From contig CAYRLE010000020.1 of the NCBI GenBank assembly GCA_964425105.1, positions 1-34,899 of the forward strand: a stretch of DNA of 34,899 bases, in the 5' to 3' direction. The notes beneath the pieces are model-generated. The model was not told the origin of the DNA. It made no database searches and worked only from the letters and a program-made list of their open reading frames with translations. The position numbers and the translations under genes are program-made. The DNA is from S012-109 sp964425105 (GTDB lineage Bacteria; Pseudomonadota; Gammaproteobacteria; SZUA-140). Numbering within the stretch: position 1 is the stretch's first letter; every line of letters begins with the position of its first letter. Positions 25,051 to 31,629 of the stretch are shown piece after piece.

Positions 25051-26100
25051 ATGTCTGCACAGGTCATGATCGAGGCCGATGAGGTCTGTTTTACCTATCC
25101 CGATGGACATGAGGTGCTGAAGGGCCTCTCCTGCAAGATTCATCAAGGAGAAAAGGTCGCACTGATCGGTCCCAACGGTGCGGGGAAGTCAACCTTCATG
25201 AGCCATCTCAATGGAGTCGAACTTGCCACATCGGGCCGTATCATGATTGGCGGCCTTGAGGTGGGAAAGGAAAACCTCAAGGCGATTCGCCGCAAGGTCG
25301 GTATCGTTTTCCAGGATCCTGATGATCAGCTGTTCTGTCCTACTGTTTTCGACGATGTCGCCTTCGGGCCCTTAAATCTCGGCCTGCCACGAGAGGAGAT
25401 CGAAGCTCGGGTGCAGGAAGCCTTGGCGGTGGTGGGCTTGCAGGGCTTCGAAGAACGCTCCTCCTTCCACTTGTCCTTCGGCGAGCGCAAACGGCTGGCG
25501 CTGGCCACGGTATTGTCTTATCAGCCGGATATCCTGGTGTTCGATGAACCCTCCACCAATATGGACCCCCTCAACCGGCGCAATCTCATCAGCTGGCTCA
25601 AAGATTCGGACAAGACCGTTCTCTTGTGCACTCACGACCTGGATATCGCCTTGGAGGTATGCAGCCGCTGTCTGCTACTGGTGGATGGCCGCATCGAGGC
25701 CGATGGACCTGCAGCGGAGATTCTCTATAACCGGCGTCTGCTAGAGGAGAACAAGCTGGAACTGCCGCTTGCCCTGATGACCCATGAACTGCTGCATGGT
25801 CTTCTCCATGAGCAGGAGATGGATGAGGAGCACCGGGAGATCATTGGCAAGTTTCTCCATGCCCACCGCCATGCCCATGGCCCTGATGGCCATATCCATG
25901 TCCATCTTCATGCCCATGTTCATGAGCACGATCACCTCCACGAGGAGGTGGGTGACCCCCATTTTCACGAATTCGATGATCATGAACATGGCGCTGGCGT
26001 GGGACATTCCACCGTACCCCACTCTCATGGCGATGCGGCGGGCTCCGCTCATGCCCATGATCATGATGATGGGCATGAGCCGACCGCCAAGTCTTCATGA
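25051..26100 (+). CDS. cbiO: ECF transporter ATPase CbiO with histidine-rich C-terminal tail
   Basis: A 349-aa ABC ATPase energising the Ni/Co importer. Walker A is GPNGAGKST (40-48), the Q-loop Gln88 (VFQDPDDQLF), Walker B ILVFDEP (161-167) and the switch His195 (CTHDLD). The signature motif is LSFGE (141-145) in place of the usual LSGGQ/E. After the nucleotide-binding domain an extra domain of about 110 residues ends in an 80-residue tail (270-349) containing 24 histidines in His-X-His runs, likely a cytosolic Ni/Co-binding or buffering element. GGAG six bases before ATG 25051 supports this start over GTG 25015 or ATG 25039. Confidence 0.92.
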   Translation: MSAQVMIEADEVCFTYPDGHEVLKGLSCKIHQGEKVALIGPNGAGKSTFMSHLNGVELATSGRIMIGGLEVGKENLKAIRRKVGIVFQDPDDQLFCPTVFDDVAFGPLNLGLPREEIEARVQEALAVVGLQGFEERSSFHLSFGERKRLALATVLSYQPDILVFDEPSTNMDPLNRRNLISWLKDSDKTVLLCTHDLDIALEVCSRCLLLVDGRIEADGPAAEILYNRRLLEENKLELPLALMTHELLHGLLHEQEMDEEHREIIGKFLHAHRHAHGPDGHIHVHLHAHVHEHDHLHEEVGDPHFHEFDDHEHGAGVGHSTVPHSHGDAAGSAHAHDHDDGHEPTAKSS

Positions 26101-26230
26101 TGAGGCTTATGTCACAGGGGTGGCGTCATGCCCCAATCTGAGAATGACGCAATGCCTTGAAACGACAGCTGTTTCTCTGCGGTCAAGTATTTTGAAGGTT
26201 TTCAGATGGAATGAGGTCGCGCTGCAAGGC

Positions 26231-26259
26231 TTGTGTCCTTGGGTGGGGCGTAATATATT
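26231..26259 (+). promoter_or_regulatory. Candidate promoter for the Met/His-rich membrane protein
   Basis: TTGTGT (26231-26236) and TATATT (26254-26259) are spaced by 17 bases. The rest of the gap 26101-26230 shows no gene. A direct repeat of CGTAATAT overlaps the -10 region. Confidence 0.35.
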
Positions 26260-26269
26260 TTCGTAATAT
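26249..26269. repeat. Direct repeat CGTAATAT x2
   Basis: CGTAATAT occurs at 26249-26256 and 26262-26269, a 13-base period, overlapping the candidate -10 of the following gene. It could be a tandem binding site for a regulator. Confidence 0.5.
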
Positions 26270-26292
26270 CGATTATCAAGCAGGTGGTAAGA

Positions 26293-26952
26293 ATGAAAAC
26301 AGACAAGAAGGTAGATGGATTTGATTTCTCTGGATTGGCGCTTTACTGGAAGATGCTTATCAGTGGTTTCGTGATCATCCTCGGGGTGGGCTATCTCTCA
26401 GCCGCCATCAACGCCACGCTCGCGGTGGGCATTACGCCCACGGCCATTGCCGAACATTACGGTGACAAGAGCCTCTCCGAGAGCGAACGTGCCATGATGG
26501 AGCAGCAGGGTTTTGTGGAAGAGGAATTCTCGCTGGATGATGATGAGGATACCGCGGGTGTGATGGACATGGGCGAGGGGATGTCCATGGACCACGACAT
26601 GGGCAAGATGGCGGGTCATGCCATGGCTGTAGGCAGTGTGGACGATTCTCTGCCACCCCAGGTATTGGCCCAGCTGGCGCATGTCCACCTGTTGGGCTTT
26701 TCCCTGATTCTGCTGGCTGTCGGTTCCCTGTTCTGTCTGACGCGTCTCTCCAGCGGTGCCAAGACGCTGGTCGTGAGCCTGTTGTTTCTCAGTTTTCTGG
26801 GGGATATTGCCGGTCTCAATCTTACCCGTTTCGTGTCGGCGAATTTTTCCTGGTTGACCATGATTGCCGGGACCCTGATCGGTGTCTGCCTGGCGGTTAT
26901 GATCCTGCGGGTGTTGTGGGAGTTGTGGGGGCCACGGCCTGCGAATGTCTAG
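26293..26952 (+). CDS. Unrecognised membrane protein with Met/Asp/His-rich loop
   Basis: A 219-aa protein that I do not assign to a family. It has one N-terminal membrane segment (about 19-44), a hydrophilic loop (about 50-122) with an acidic run (LDDDEDT) and a Met/Asp/His cluster (MDMGEGMSMDHDMGKMAGHA), then three membrane segments (about 131-149, 157-176 and 187-209). HVHLLGFSLILLAVGSLF may place two histidines at the membrane face. The loop composition suits metal binding, and it lies between the nickel importer and the copper operon. ATG 26293 is preferred to GTG 26284. Its TAG stop shares a CTAG palindrome with copA. Confidence 0.75.
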   Translation: MKTDKKVDGFDFSGLALYWKMLISGFVIILGVGYLSAAINATLAVGITPTAIAEHYGDKSLSESERAMMEQQGFVEEEFSLDDDEDTAGVMDMGEGMSMDHDMGKMAGHAMAVGSVDDSLPPQVLAQLAHVHLLGFSLILLAVGSLFCLTRLSSGAKTLVVSLLFLSFLGDIAGLNLTRFVSANFSWLTMIAGTLIGVCLAVMILRVLWELWGPRPANV

Positions 26953-29441
26953 GCTGTGGCTTGCGCGGCCACCGGGATATTCTCTGGCTCACGCTGTGTT
27001 GAGCGGAATCTCTTCAGGCGCAGACTGTTGCTGACCACGAACAGGCTGGAGACACTCATGGCCGCGGCTGCCAGCATGGGATTGAGGAGCAGGCCGGTCA
27101 GCGGGTAAAAAGCGCCTGCCGCCACCGGGATCAGGGCGATATTGTAGGCATAGGCCCAGAAGAAATTGAGGCGGATGATGTGCAAGGTCTTGCGTGCCAA
27201 GGCAATGGCATCGACGATCGCCCGCAGGTCCCCCGACATGAGGATCACGTCTCCGGCCTCAATGGCGATATCTGTTCCCGTACCGATGGCAATGCCCACA
27301 TCAGCCTGAGCCAGAGCCGGCGCATCGTTGATCCCGTCTCCCACGAAGGCCACCCTGCGACCCTGTTCCTGGAGTCGTTTGACTTCAGCCGCTTTGCGGT
27401 CTGGCAGGACATCCGCAAGAATCAGTTCCAGTCCCACACTGCGGCCCACCGCTTGCGCCGTGTGCCGGTTGTCACCGGTAATCATGGCAGTTTTCATGCC
27501 CAGGGCCTGGAGTTGGGACACAGCAGCGCGGCTGCCTGGCTTTACCGGGTCGGCCACTGCCAGCAGGGCGGCAAGCTGACCGTCGACGGCACACAACACC
27601 AGGCTCATTCCCTGTTCCGCCAGGCGCTTGCAGGCATCGGCTGCAGCATGGGTGGTGATCTGCAGGCTTTCCAGATAACGCACTGCTCCGATATCCAGAC
27701 GTCGGCCTGCCACTCGGGCGCTGACACCGAAACCTGCTACTGCCTGGAAGTCAGTGGCTGCCGGCAGCTTCAGGTCCCGCGTACGGGCCGCGCGGACGAT
27801 GGCCTGGGCGATGGGGTGTTCGCTTTGATGCTCTACTGCCGCAATCCACGTCAGCAGTTGTGTGTTGTCGCCCTGAAAGACCATGAACTCGGTGACTTCA
27901 GGCTGTCCCTCGGTGAGGGTGCCGGTCTTATCCATGACGATGGTATCCACGCCGGCCAGCAACTCGATGGCGGTGCCCTTGCGGAACAGGGTGCCCATCT
28001 CCGCCGCCTTGCCTGTGCCCACCATGATGGCGGTGGGTGTGGCTAGACCCATGGCGCAGGGACAGGCAATCACCAGCACGCTGACCGCTGCGATAAAGGC
28101 ATAGTTGAGCGCGGGCTCAGGACCAGTCATCAACCATGTCAGGAAGGTGATGGTGGCAAGCACCATGACGATGGGTACGAAGACGCCCGCGATGCGGTCA
28201 GCCAATTGCTGAATGGGCGGTTTGCTGCCCTGGGCCTCTTCCACCATGCGGATGATCTGCGACAATACCATGTCGGCCCCCACGCGCGTGGCCCGGAACA
28301 CGAAGCTGCCGGTCTTATTGACGGTGCCGCCCACTACCTCGCTGGCAGGGGCTTTCTCCACCGGTGACGGTTCGCCGCTGATCATGGATTCATCGACATA
28401 ACTGCTGCCTTCCGTTACCTCACCATCCACAGGGATACGCTCGCCGGGACGTACCAGGATCAGTTCGCCCGGGTGAACGGCTTCAATGGGTACCTCATGA
28501 GGTTCTCCGTCACGCAGCACGCAGGCCGATTTGCTTTGCAGTCGGGCCAGCTTACGAATGGCCTCGGAGGTCCGTCCCTTGGCGCGGGCCTCGAAATACC
28601 TGCCGAGCAGAATAAGGGTGATGATGACCGCTGATGCCTCGAAATAGAGATTGGCGGTGCCCGCAGGAAAGAGTTGTGGTGCCAGCAGGGCCAGCAGGGA
28701 ATAGCCATAGGCGGCGGAGGCGCCCAGCATCACCAGGGTATTCATGCCCGGGCTGAGGTGCCGTAGCTCTTTCCAGCCCTGGCGATAAAAGCGGCCGCCG
28801 GCAAGGAACAGCACCGGCGTCGCCAGCAGCGCTTCCAGCCACTGCCAGCTGCCGATGGGCAACACTTGCTCCAGCAGGGTGCTCAGCGAGGGGCTCACCA
28901 TGGGGCCCATGACCAGCAGAACCAGAGGGAGGGCAAAGGTGGCGGCGAGGGTCAGATCCTTGCGTAATACAAGGATCTCCCGTTCCCTGTCCGCCTGTTC
29001 ATGATCGGCGCTGGCACTGCTGGCCGCAGGCACCTCGTAACCCACTTTGACGATGGCCTGGCGGATGGTCTCTTCCCCGCTGCTTGCCGGGAGGAATAGT
29101 ACGCTGACTCTTTCCTGTGCCAGGTTGACCTGTGCCTCCACGATGCCGGGGATTTTAGCGAGCGCACGTTCCACGCGGCGTACGCAGGCGGCGCAACTCA
29201 TACCGCGGACCGGGAGGTCGAGACGCTGCAGGATCGGCTCATAGCCGGCTTTTCTGACATTCTCCAGCAGGTCTGCGAGAGCAATGAGTTGCGGTTCATA
29301 GGCGACCGTCGCTTGGCTGGTCGCCAGGTTGACGGTGACTTCATGTACGCCGGGCAGTTTTTTTAATGCCCGCTCCACACGGCCGACACAGGCGGCACAA
29401 CTCATGCCGCCAATGGAAAATCTGATAGGTTTGTCCATCAT
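26949..29441 (-). CDS. copA: Copper-exporting P1B-1-type ATPase CopA
   Basis: An 830-aa inner-membrane ATPase expelling Cu(I). Two N-terminal heavy-metal-associated domains carry GMSCAAC (Cys15/Cys18 and Cys83/Cys86). The transport site is CPC at 460-462, phosphorylation occurs at Asp504 (DKTGTLT), and the ATP-domain signatures MITGDN and GDGINDAPAL are present. Late membrane motifs AYAYN and MSVSS are those of Cu(I)-specific P1B-1 pumps. I start at ATG 29441 (MMDKPIRF); the longer frame begins at a TTG with no ribosome site. It is the third gene of copZ-csoR-copA and converges on the preceding membrane-protein gene. Confidence 0.96.
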   Translation of the reverse strand: MMDKPIRFSIGGMSCAACVGRVERALKKLPGVHEVTVNLATSQATVAYEPQLIALADLLENVRKAGYEPILQRLDLPVRGMSCAACVRRVERALAKIPGIVEAQVNLAQERVSVLFLPASSGEETIRQAIVKVGYEVPAASSASADHEQADREREILVLRKDLTLAATFALPLVLLVMGPMVSPSLSTLLEQVLPIGSWQWLEALLATPVLFLAGGRFYRQGWKELRHLSPGMNTLVMLGASAAYGYSLLALLAPQLFPAGTANLYFEASAVIITLILLGRYFEARAKGRTSEAIRKLARLQSKSACVLRDGEPHEVPIEAVHPGELILVRPGERIPVDGEVTEGSSYVDESMISGEPSPVEKAPASEVVGGTVNKTGSFVFRATRVGADMVLSQIIRMVEEAQGSKPPIQQLADRIAGVFVPIVMVLATITFLTWLMTGPEPALNYAFIAAVSVLVIACPCAMGLATPTAIMVGTGKAAEMGTLFRKGTAIELLAGVDTIVMDKTGTLTEGQPEVTEFMVFQGDNTQLLTWIAAVEHQSEHPIAQAIVRAARTRDLKLPAATDFQAVAGFGVSARVAGRRLDIGAVRYLESLQITTHAAADACKRLAEQGMSLVLCAVDGQLAALLAVADPVKPGSRAAVSQLQALGMKTAMITGDNRHTAQAVGRSVGLELILADVLPDRKAAEVKRLQEQGRRVAFVGDGINDAPALAQADVGIAIGTGTDIAIEAGDVILMSGDLRAIVDAIALARKTLHIIRLNFFWAYAYNIALIPVAAGAFYPLTGLLLNPMLAAAAMSVSSLFVVSNSLRLKRFRSTQREPENIPVAAQATA

Positions 29442-29486
29442 GAATCTCGCTTGACTGGTAATAAGGGGGGATGGCAATCCGCGGAT

Positions 29487-29780
29487 TCAGCGGTATTTGA
29501 GGATCTCCATCAGTTCATCTACGATCTCCTCGGTATCGCCCCGTTGTCCAGCAGATACCACATGGTCCTTGAGGTGGCTGCGCAGGACCAGGCCGCTGAT
29601 CTTGCGCAGCGCGCCGTCCACGGCCTTGACCTGGCGCAGGACATCGATGCAATAGATGGAATCGTCTTCGAGCATGCGGATGATGCCTTCCACATGCCCT
29701 TTGACCGAAAGCAGGCGGCGCCGGGCCTCTTCCCTGCTTTTGGGGGAAAGGTGCAGCTGTTGGCAGCATGAGGAAGACAT
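29487..29780 (-). CDS. csoR: CsoR/RcnR-family metal-sensing repressor, likely CsoR
   Basis: A 97-aa all-helical repressor of the CsoR/RcnR/FrmR family. The core reads RLLSVKGHVEGIIRMLEDDS. The predicted ligands are Cys44 and His69, spaced by 25 residues as in CsoR, and His73 where classical CsoR has Cys. A Cys-His-His set occurs in Thermus CsoR, and RcnR has the same residues at these positions, so metal choice is not fixed by sequence. Placement between copZ and copA favours Cu(I). An extra Cys5-Cys6 pair lies in the N-terminal arm. The start codon overlaps the copZ stop. It probably binds the G-tract palindrome at 30001-30049. Confidence 0.88.
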   Translation of the reverse strand: MSSSCCQQLHLSPKSREEARRRLLSVKGHVEGIIRMLEDDSIYCIDVLRQVKAVDGALRKISGLVLRSHLKDHVVSAGQRGDTEEIVDELMEILKYR

Positions 29781-29983
29781 CAGCAGATCTCAGCCTGGTA
29801 TCCTTCCTCAGAGATTGCGGCAAGCAATGCCTCAGGGTTGGGCGTGCCCTCTACTATGGCTTCTCCGCGTTCCAGGCTGACTTCTTTGACGGCGGTGACG
29901 CCTGCTACACCTGCCAATGCCTCTGTAACTGCCTTGCTGCAATGTCCGCAGCTCATCCCTTCGATTTTCAGGCGAATCATCAT
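29780..29983 (-). CDS. copZ: Copper chaperone CopZ-like heavy-metal-associated domain protein
   Basis: A 67-aa single-domain protein with a ferredoxin-like fold. GMSCGHC supplies the Cu(I)-binding Cys pair near residues 12-15, and the rest (AVTEALAGVAGVTAVKEVSLERGEA) is typical of HMA domains. It would hand Cu(I) to CopA and perhaps to CsoR. It is the first gene of the copper unit, with AGGAG about seven bases before its ATG and the large palindrome 17 bases upstream. The TGA stop overlaps the csoR ATG. The C-terminal Cys is an additional potential ligand. Confidence 0.92.
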   Translation of the reverse strand: MMIRLKIEGMSCGHCSKAVTEALAGVAGVTAVKEVSLERGEAIVEGTPNPEALLAAISEEGYQAEIC

Positions 29984-30000
29984 CTTGTCTCCTGTGGTTA

Positions 30001-30049
30001 GTTAGATTGCTTCCCACCCCTCCCGGGGAGGGGTGGGAAGCAATCTAAC
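30001..30049. promoter_or_regulatory. 49-bp perfect inverted repeat, candidate CsoR operator
   Basis: Two perfect 24-base arms flank a single central base (30025). The core contains CCCACCCC and GGGGTGGG half-sites 9 bases apart, resembling the G-tract pseudopalindromes bound by CsoR (the Mycobacterium tuberculosis operator has CCCACCCC and GGGGTGGG half-sites 4 bases apart). It overlaps the -10 of the proximal copZ promoter. No T-tract follows on either strand, which argues against a terminator. In copZ mRNA it would form a very stable hairpin just before the ribosome site. Confidence 0.65.
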
Positions 30050-30071
30050 ATGTCATGGGCGGCAGTTTCAA
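30042..30071 (-). promoter_or_regulatory. Candidate copZ-csoR-copA promoter
   Basis: On the minus strand TTGAAA (30066-30071) and TAGATT (30042-30047) are separated by 18 bases. The -10 lies inside the outer arm of the palindrome, so a bound repressor would block it. Transcription would start about 52 bases before copZ. Confidence 0.4.
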
Positions 30072-30112
30072 GTTTGCCTTCTTGAGGATGCAGGTTGCGT
30101 TGCATTCGATGA

Positions 30113-30141
30113 GTGACTGCAGGGGGCGAGTAGGATAAAAT
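30113..30141 (+). promoter_or_regulatory. Candidate nikR promoter
   Basis: GTGACT (30113-30118) and TAAAAT (30136-30141) are spaced by 17 bases. The transcript would have a leader of about 135 bases. Confidence 0.35.
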
Positions 30142-30284
30142 TACAGTCAATCATCAAGCTGCTTGTCAAACGGATAAGCTGTTGATTCGGTCGCCATCCC
30201 GCGCTGCTGCAGCTTGCGTGGAGGCTGCGGGGCGGCTGGTCGTCCTCCCCATCACTTGGAATTTCTAAGCAGGAAGATATAAAG

Positions 30285-30746
30285 ATGGAACGTATTACGA
30301 TGTCTCTCGATTCGGCACTGGCCGAGCAGTTTGATGCCTTTATCAGTGAGCATGGCTACACCAACCGTTCAGAAGCGATGCGCGACCTGATCCGCCAGCA
30401 ACTGGAGAAGGAGCGGCTCCAGAAATCCGAGGATGGCTTCTGTGTCGCCGCACTGAGTTATGTCTACAACCACCACGAACTGGAGTTGGCCAGCCGGATC
30501 ACCAGTGTCCATCATTCCCATCATGAATTGAACCTGGCCAGTCTCCATGTCCATCTGGATCATGACAATTGCCTGGAGATCGCCATCATGCGCGGCTCCA
30601 TCGGTCAGGTGAGGGAGTTTGCCAATGCCGTCATGGCGGAGCGCGGCATACGCCACGGCAAGCTTCACATGGTGCCGGTGGATATGGCGGAGGTCAGTCA
30701 TAGTCAGGAAGGCACACCTCATTTTCACAGCCATCCTCTGACTTGA
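30285..30746 (+). CDS. nikR: Nickel-responsive transcriptional regulator NikR
   Basis: A 153-aa ribbon-helix-helix regulator. The DNA-binding domain is residues 1-45 (ERITMSLDSALAEQFDAFI). The ACT-like nickel domain holds His77, His88, His90 and Cys96, which match the square-planar site His76, His87, His89 and Cys95 of the E. coli protein with a one-residue offset. The C-terminus PHFHSHP adds further histidines. It should repress nickel uptake when Ni is abundant; the NikL-CbiMQO operon about 4 kb upstream is the obvious target. A phosphatase gene follows after 9 bases. Confidence 0.95.
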   Translation: MERITMSLDSALAEQFDAFISEHGYTNRSEAMRDLIRQQLEKERLQKSEDGFCVAALSYVYNHHELELASRITSVHHSHHELNLASLHVHLDHDNCLEIAIMRGSIGQVREFANAVMAERGIRHGKLHMVPVDMAEVSHSQEGTPHFHSHPLT

Positions 30747-30755
30747 AGCAGTGCC

Positions 30756-31379
30756 ATGAGAGAGAAAGAAAAAGCCACCCGCGTGATCTATGTCCGCCAC
30801 GGCAGGGCCGACTTTCCTTATGATCGTCTCTATTGTGATGAGAGGGAGGATCCCCCCTTGGCCGAGGAAGGGCGTCAGCAGGCGCAGGAGGCTGCCCATC
30901 TGCTCCAACAGGAAGAGGTGGATGCCGTCTACGCCAGCCCCATGCAGCGGACCCTGAGCACGGCAGAGCCCATTGTCAGTGCTAGCGGCGCACCACTGCA
31001 TGTCCACGACCAGCTCAAGGAGCGTCCCTTTGGCATCTGGGATGGTCTCTATTTCGATGAGATTGCCCGGGAATTTCCCGAGCAGTTTCAGGCCTGGAAG
31101 CGAGACCCCGTCAATTTCGTGCCGCAGGGGGGGGAGACCATTGGCGCCCATGCCGCACGGATCAAGGCGGCAGTCTCCGATATCCTGAGCCGCCACCCGG
31201 GTCAACTCATCGTCATCGTGGCCCATGTAGGCCCCATCCGTATGTGTGTGACCGATGCCTTGCGCATGCCCTTGGAGGGTTATCGCCAGCTGACGGTGGA
31301 CTATGGCTCGCTGACCCGCATCGATTATGGGGCGCGCCAGAACAATCTGATCTATTTGAATTACTGCCGGCGGTTATAG
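30756..31379 (+). CDS. Histidine-phosphatase superfamily protein (CobC/phosphoglycerate-mutase-like)
   Basis: A 207-aa cytosolic protein. The catalytic motif RHG has His15 as phospho-acceptor, with Arg65 (SPMQRT), Glu89 (LKERPFGIWDG) and the second catalytic His157 (VAHVGPIR) present, so it should be an active phosphatase. This branch includes alpha-ribazole phosphatase CobC, sugar-phosphate phosphatases and mutase-like enzymes; sequence alone does not choose. It lies 9 bases after nikR and is almost certainly co-transcribed, an association whose role is unclear. An insertion (DFPYDRLYCDEREDPPL) follows the catalytic His. Confidence 0.85.
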   Translation: MREKEKATRVIYVRHGRADFPYDRLYCDEREDPPLAEEGRQQAQEAAHLLQQEEVDAVYASPMQRTLSTAEPIVSASGAPLHVHDQLKERPFGIWDGLYFDEIAREFPEQFQAWKRDPVNFVPQGGETIGAHAARIKAAVSDILSRHPGQLIVIVAHVGPIRMCVTDALRMPLEGYRQLTVDYGSLTRIDYGARQNNLIYLNYCRRL

Positions 31380-31488
31380 CACCGCCGATGCTTGTTTGTT
31401 GCGAATGTTTTTCGGGTTCATTGCTAATATTCCATGTAAATCAATATATTGACAGGTTGTCGGCGAGGTGGCCCATGACCGCCGGGAA

Positions 31489-31517
31489 TAGACAGTATCT
31501 GCCGGATGTGCTAACAT
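31489..31517 (+). promoter_or_regulatory. Candidate promoter for the exported-protein gene
   Basis: TAGACA (31489-31494) and TAACAT (31512-31517) are spaced by 17 bases. The preceding stretch from 31380 shows no gene or terminator. Confidence 0.4.
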
Positions 31518-31534
31518 GTCTCACATTCTTTAGT

Positions 31535-31573
31535 GCTTCCTGAACTGACAAGATGTCAGGCTGGCACGGAAGC
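31535..31573 (+). other. Nested hairpin in the leader of the exported-protein gene
   Basis: GCTTCC (31535-31540) can pair with GGAAGC (31568-31573), enclosing CTGACA (31545-31550) paired with TGTCAG (31554-31559) around an AGA loop. It lies between the candidate promoter and the start codon, so it could be a leader RNA structure or, as DNA, an operator. Confidence 0.45.
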
Positions 31574-31629
31574 GGCAGCATCGAGGGATTGTTTGTTTCG
31601 GCTGGATCATTTTCAGGAAACAGCGGGTC

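Larger units (their letters stand above)
29984..30284. other. Divergent copZ/nikR control region
   Basis: A 301-bp gap without a gene. It contains the 49-bp palindrome at 30001-30049, a copZ promoter candidate at 30042-30071, a stronger-matching but more distal minus-strand promoter pair TTGACA-N18-TGTAAT at 30140-30169, and a nikR promoter candidate at 30113-30141. The two divergent promoters at 30113-30169 abut, so copper and nickel regulation may influence each other. Confidence 0.6.

Noticed and set aside
25858..26100. His-rich tail of cbiO as a CRISPR-like or tandem DNA repeat
   Set aside because: The cat/cac-rich stretch is irregular codon repetition inside a continuous reading frame, without constant repeat and spacer lengths.
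30001..30049. Palindrome read as an intrinsic terminator or an insertion-sequence end
   Set aside because: There is no T-tract on either strand, the flanking genes diverge, and no transposase or target duplication is visible.
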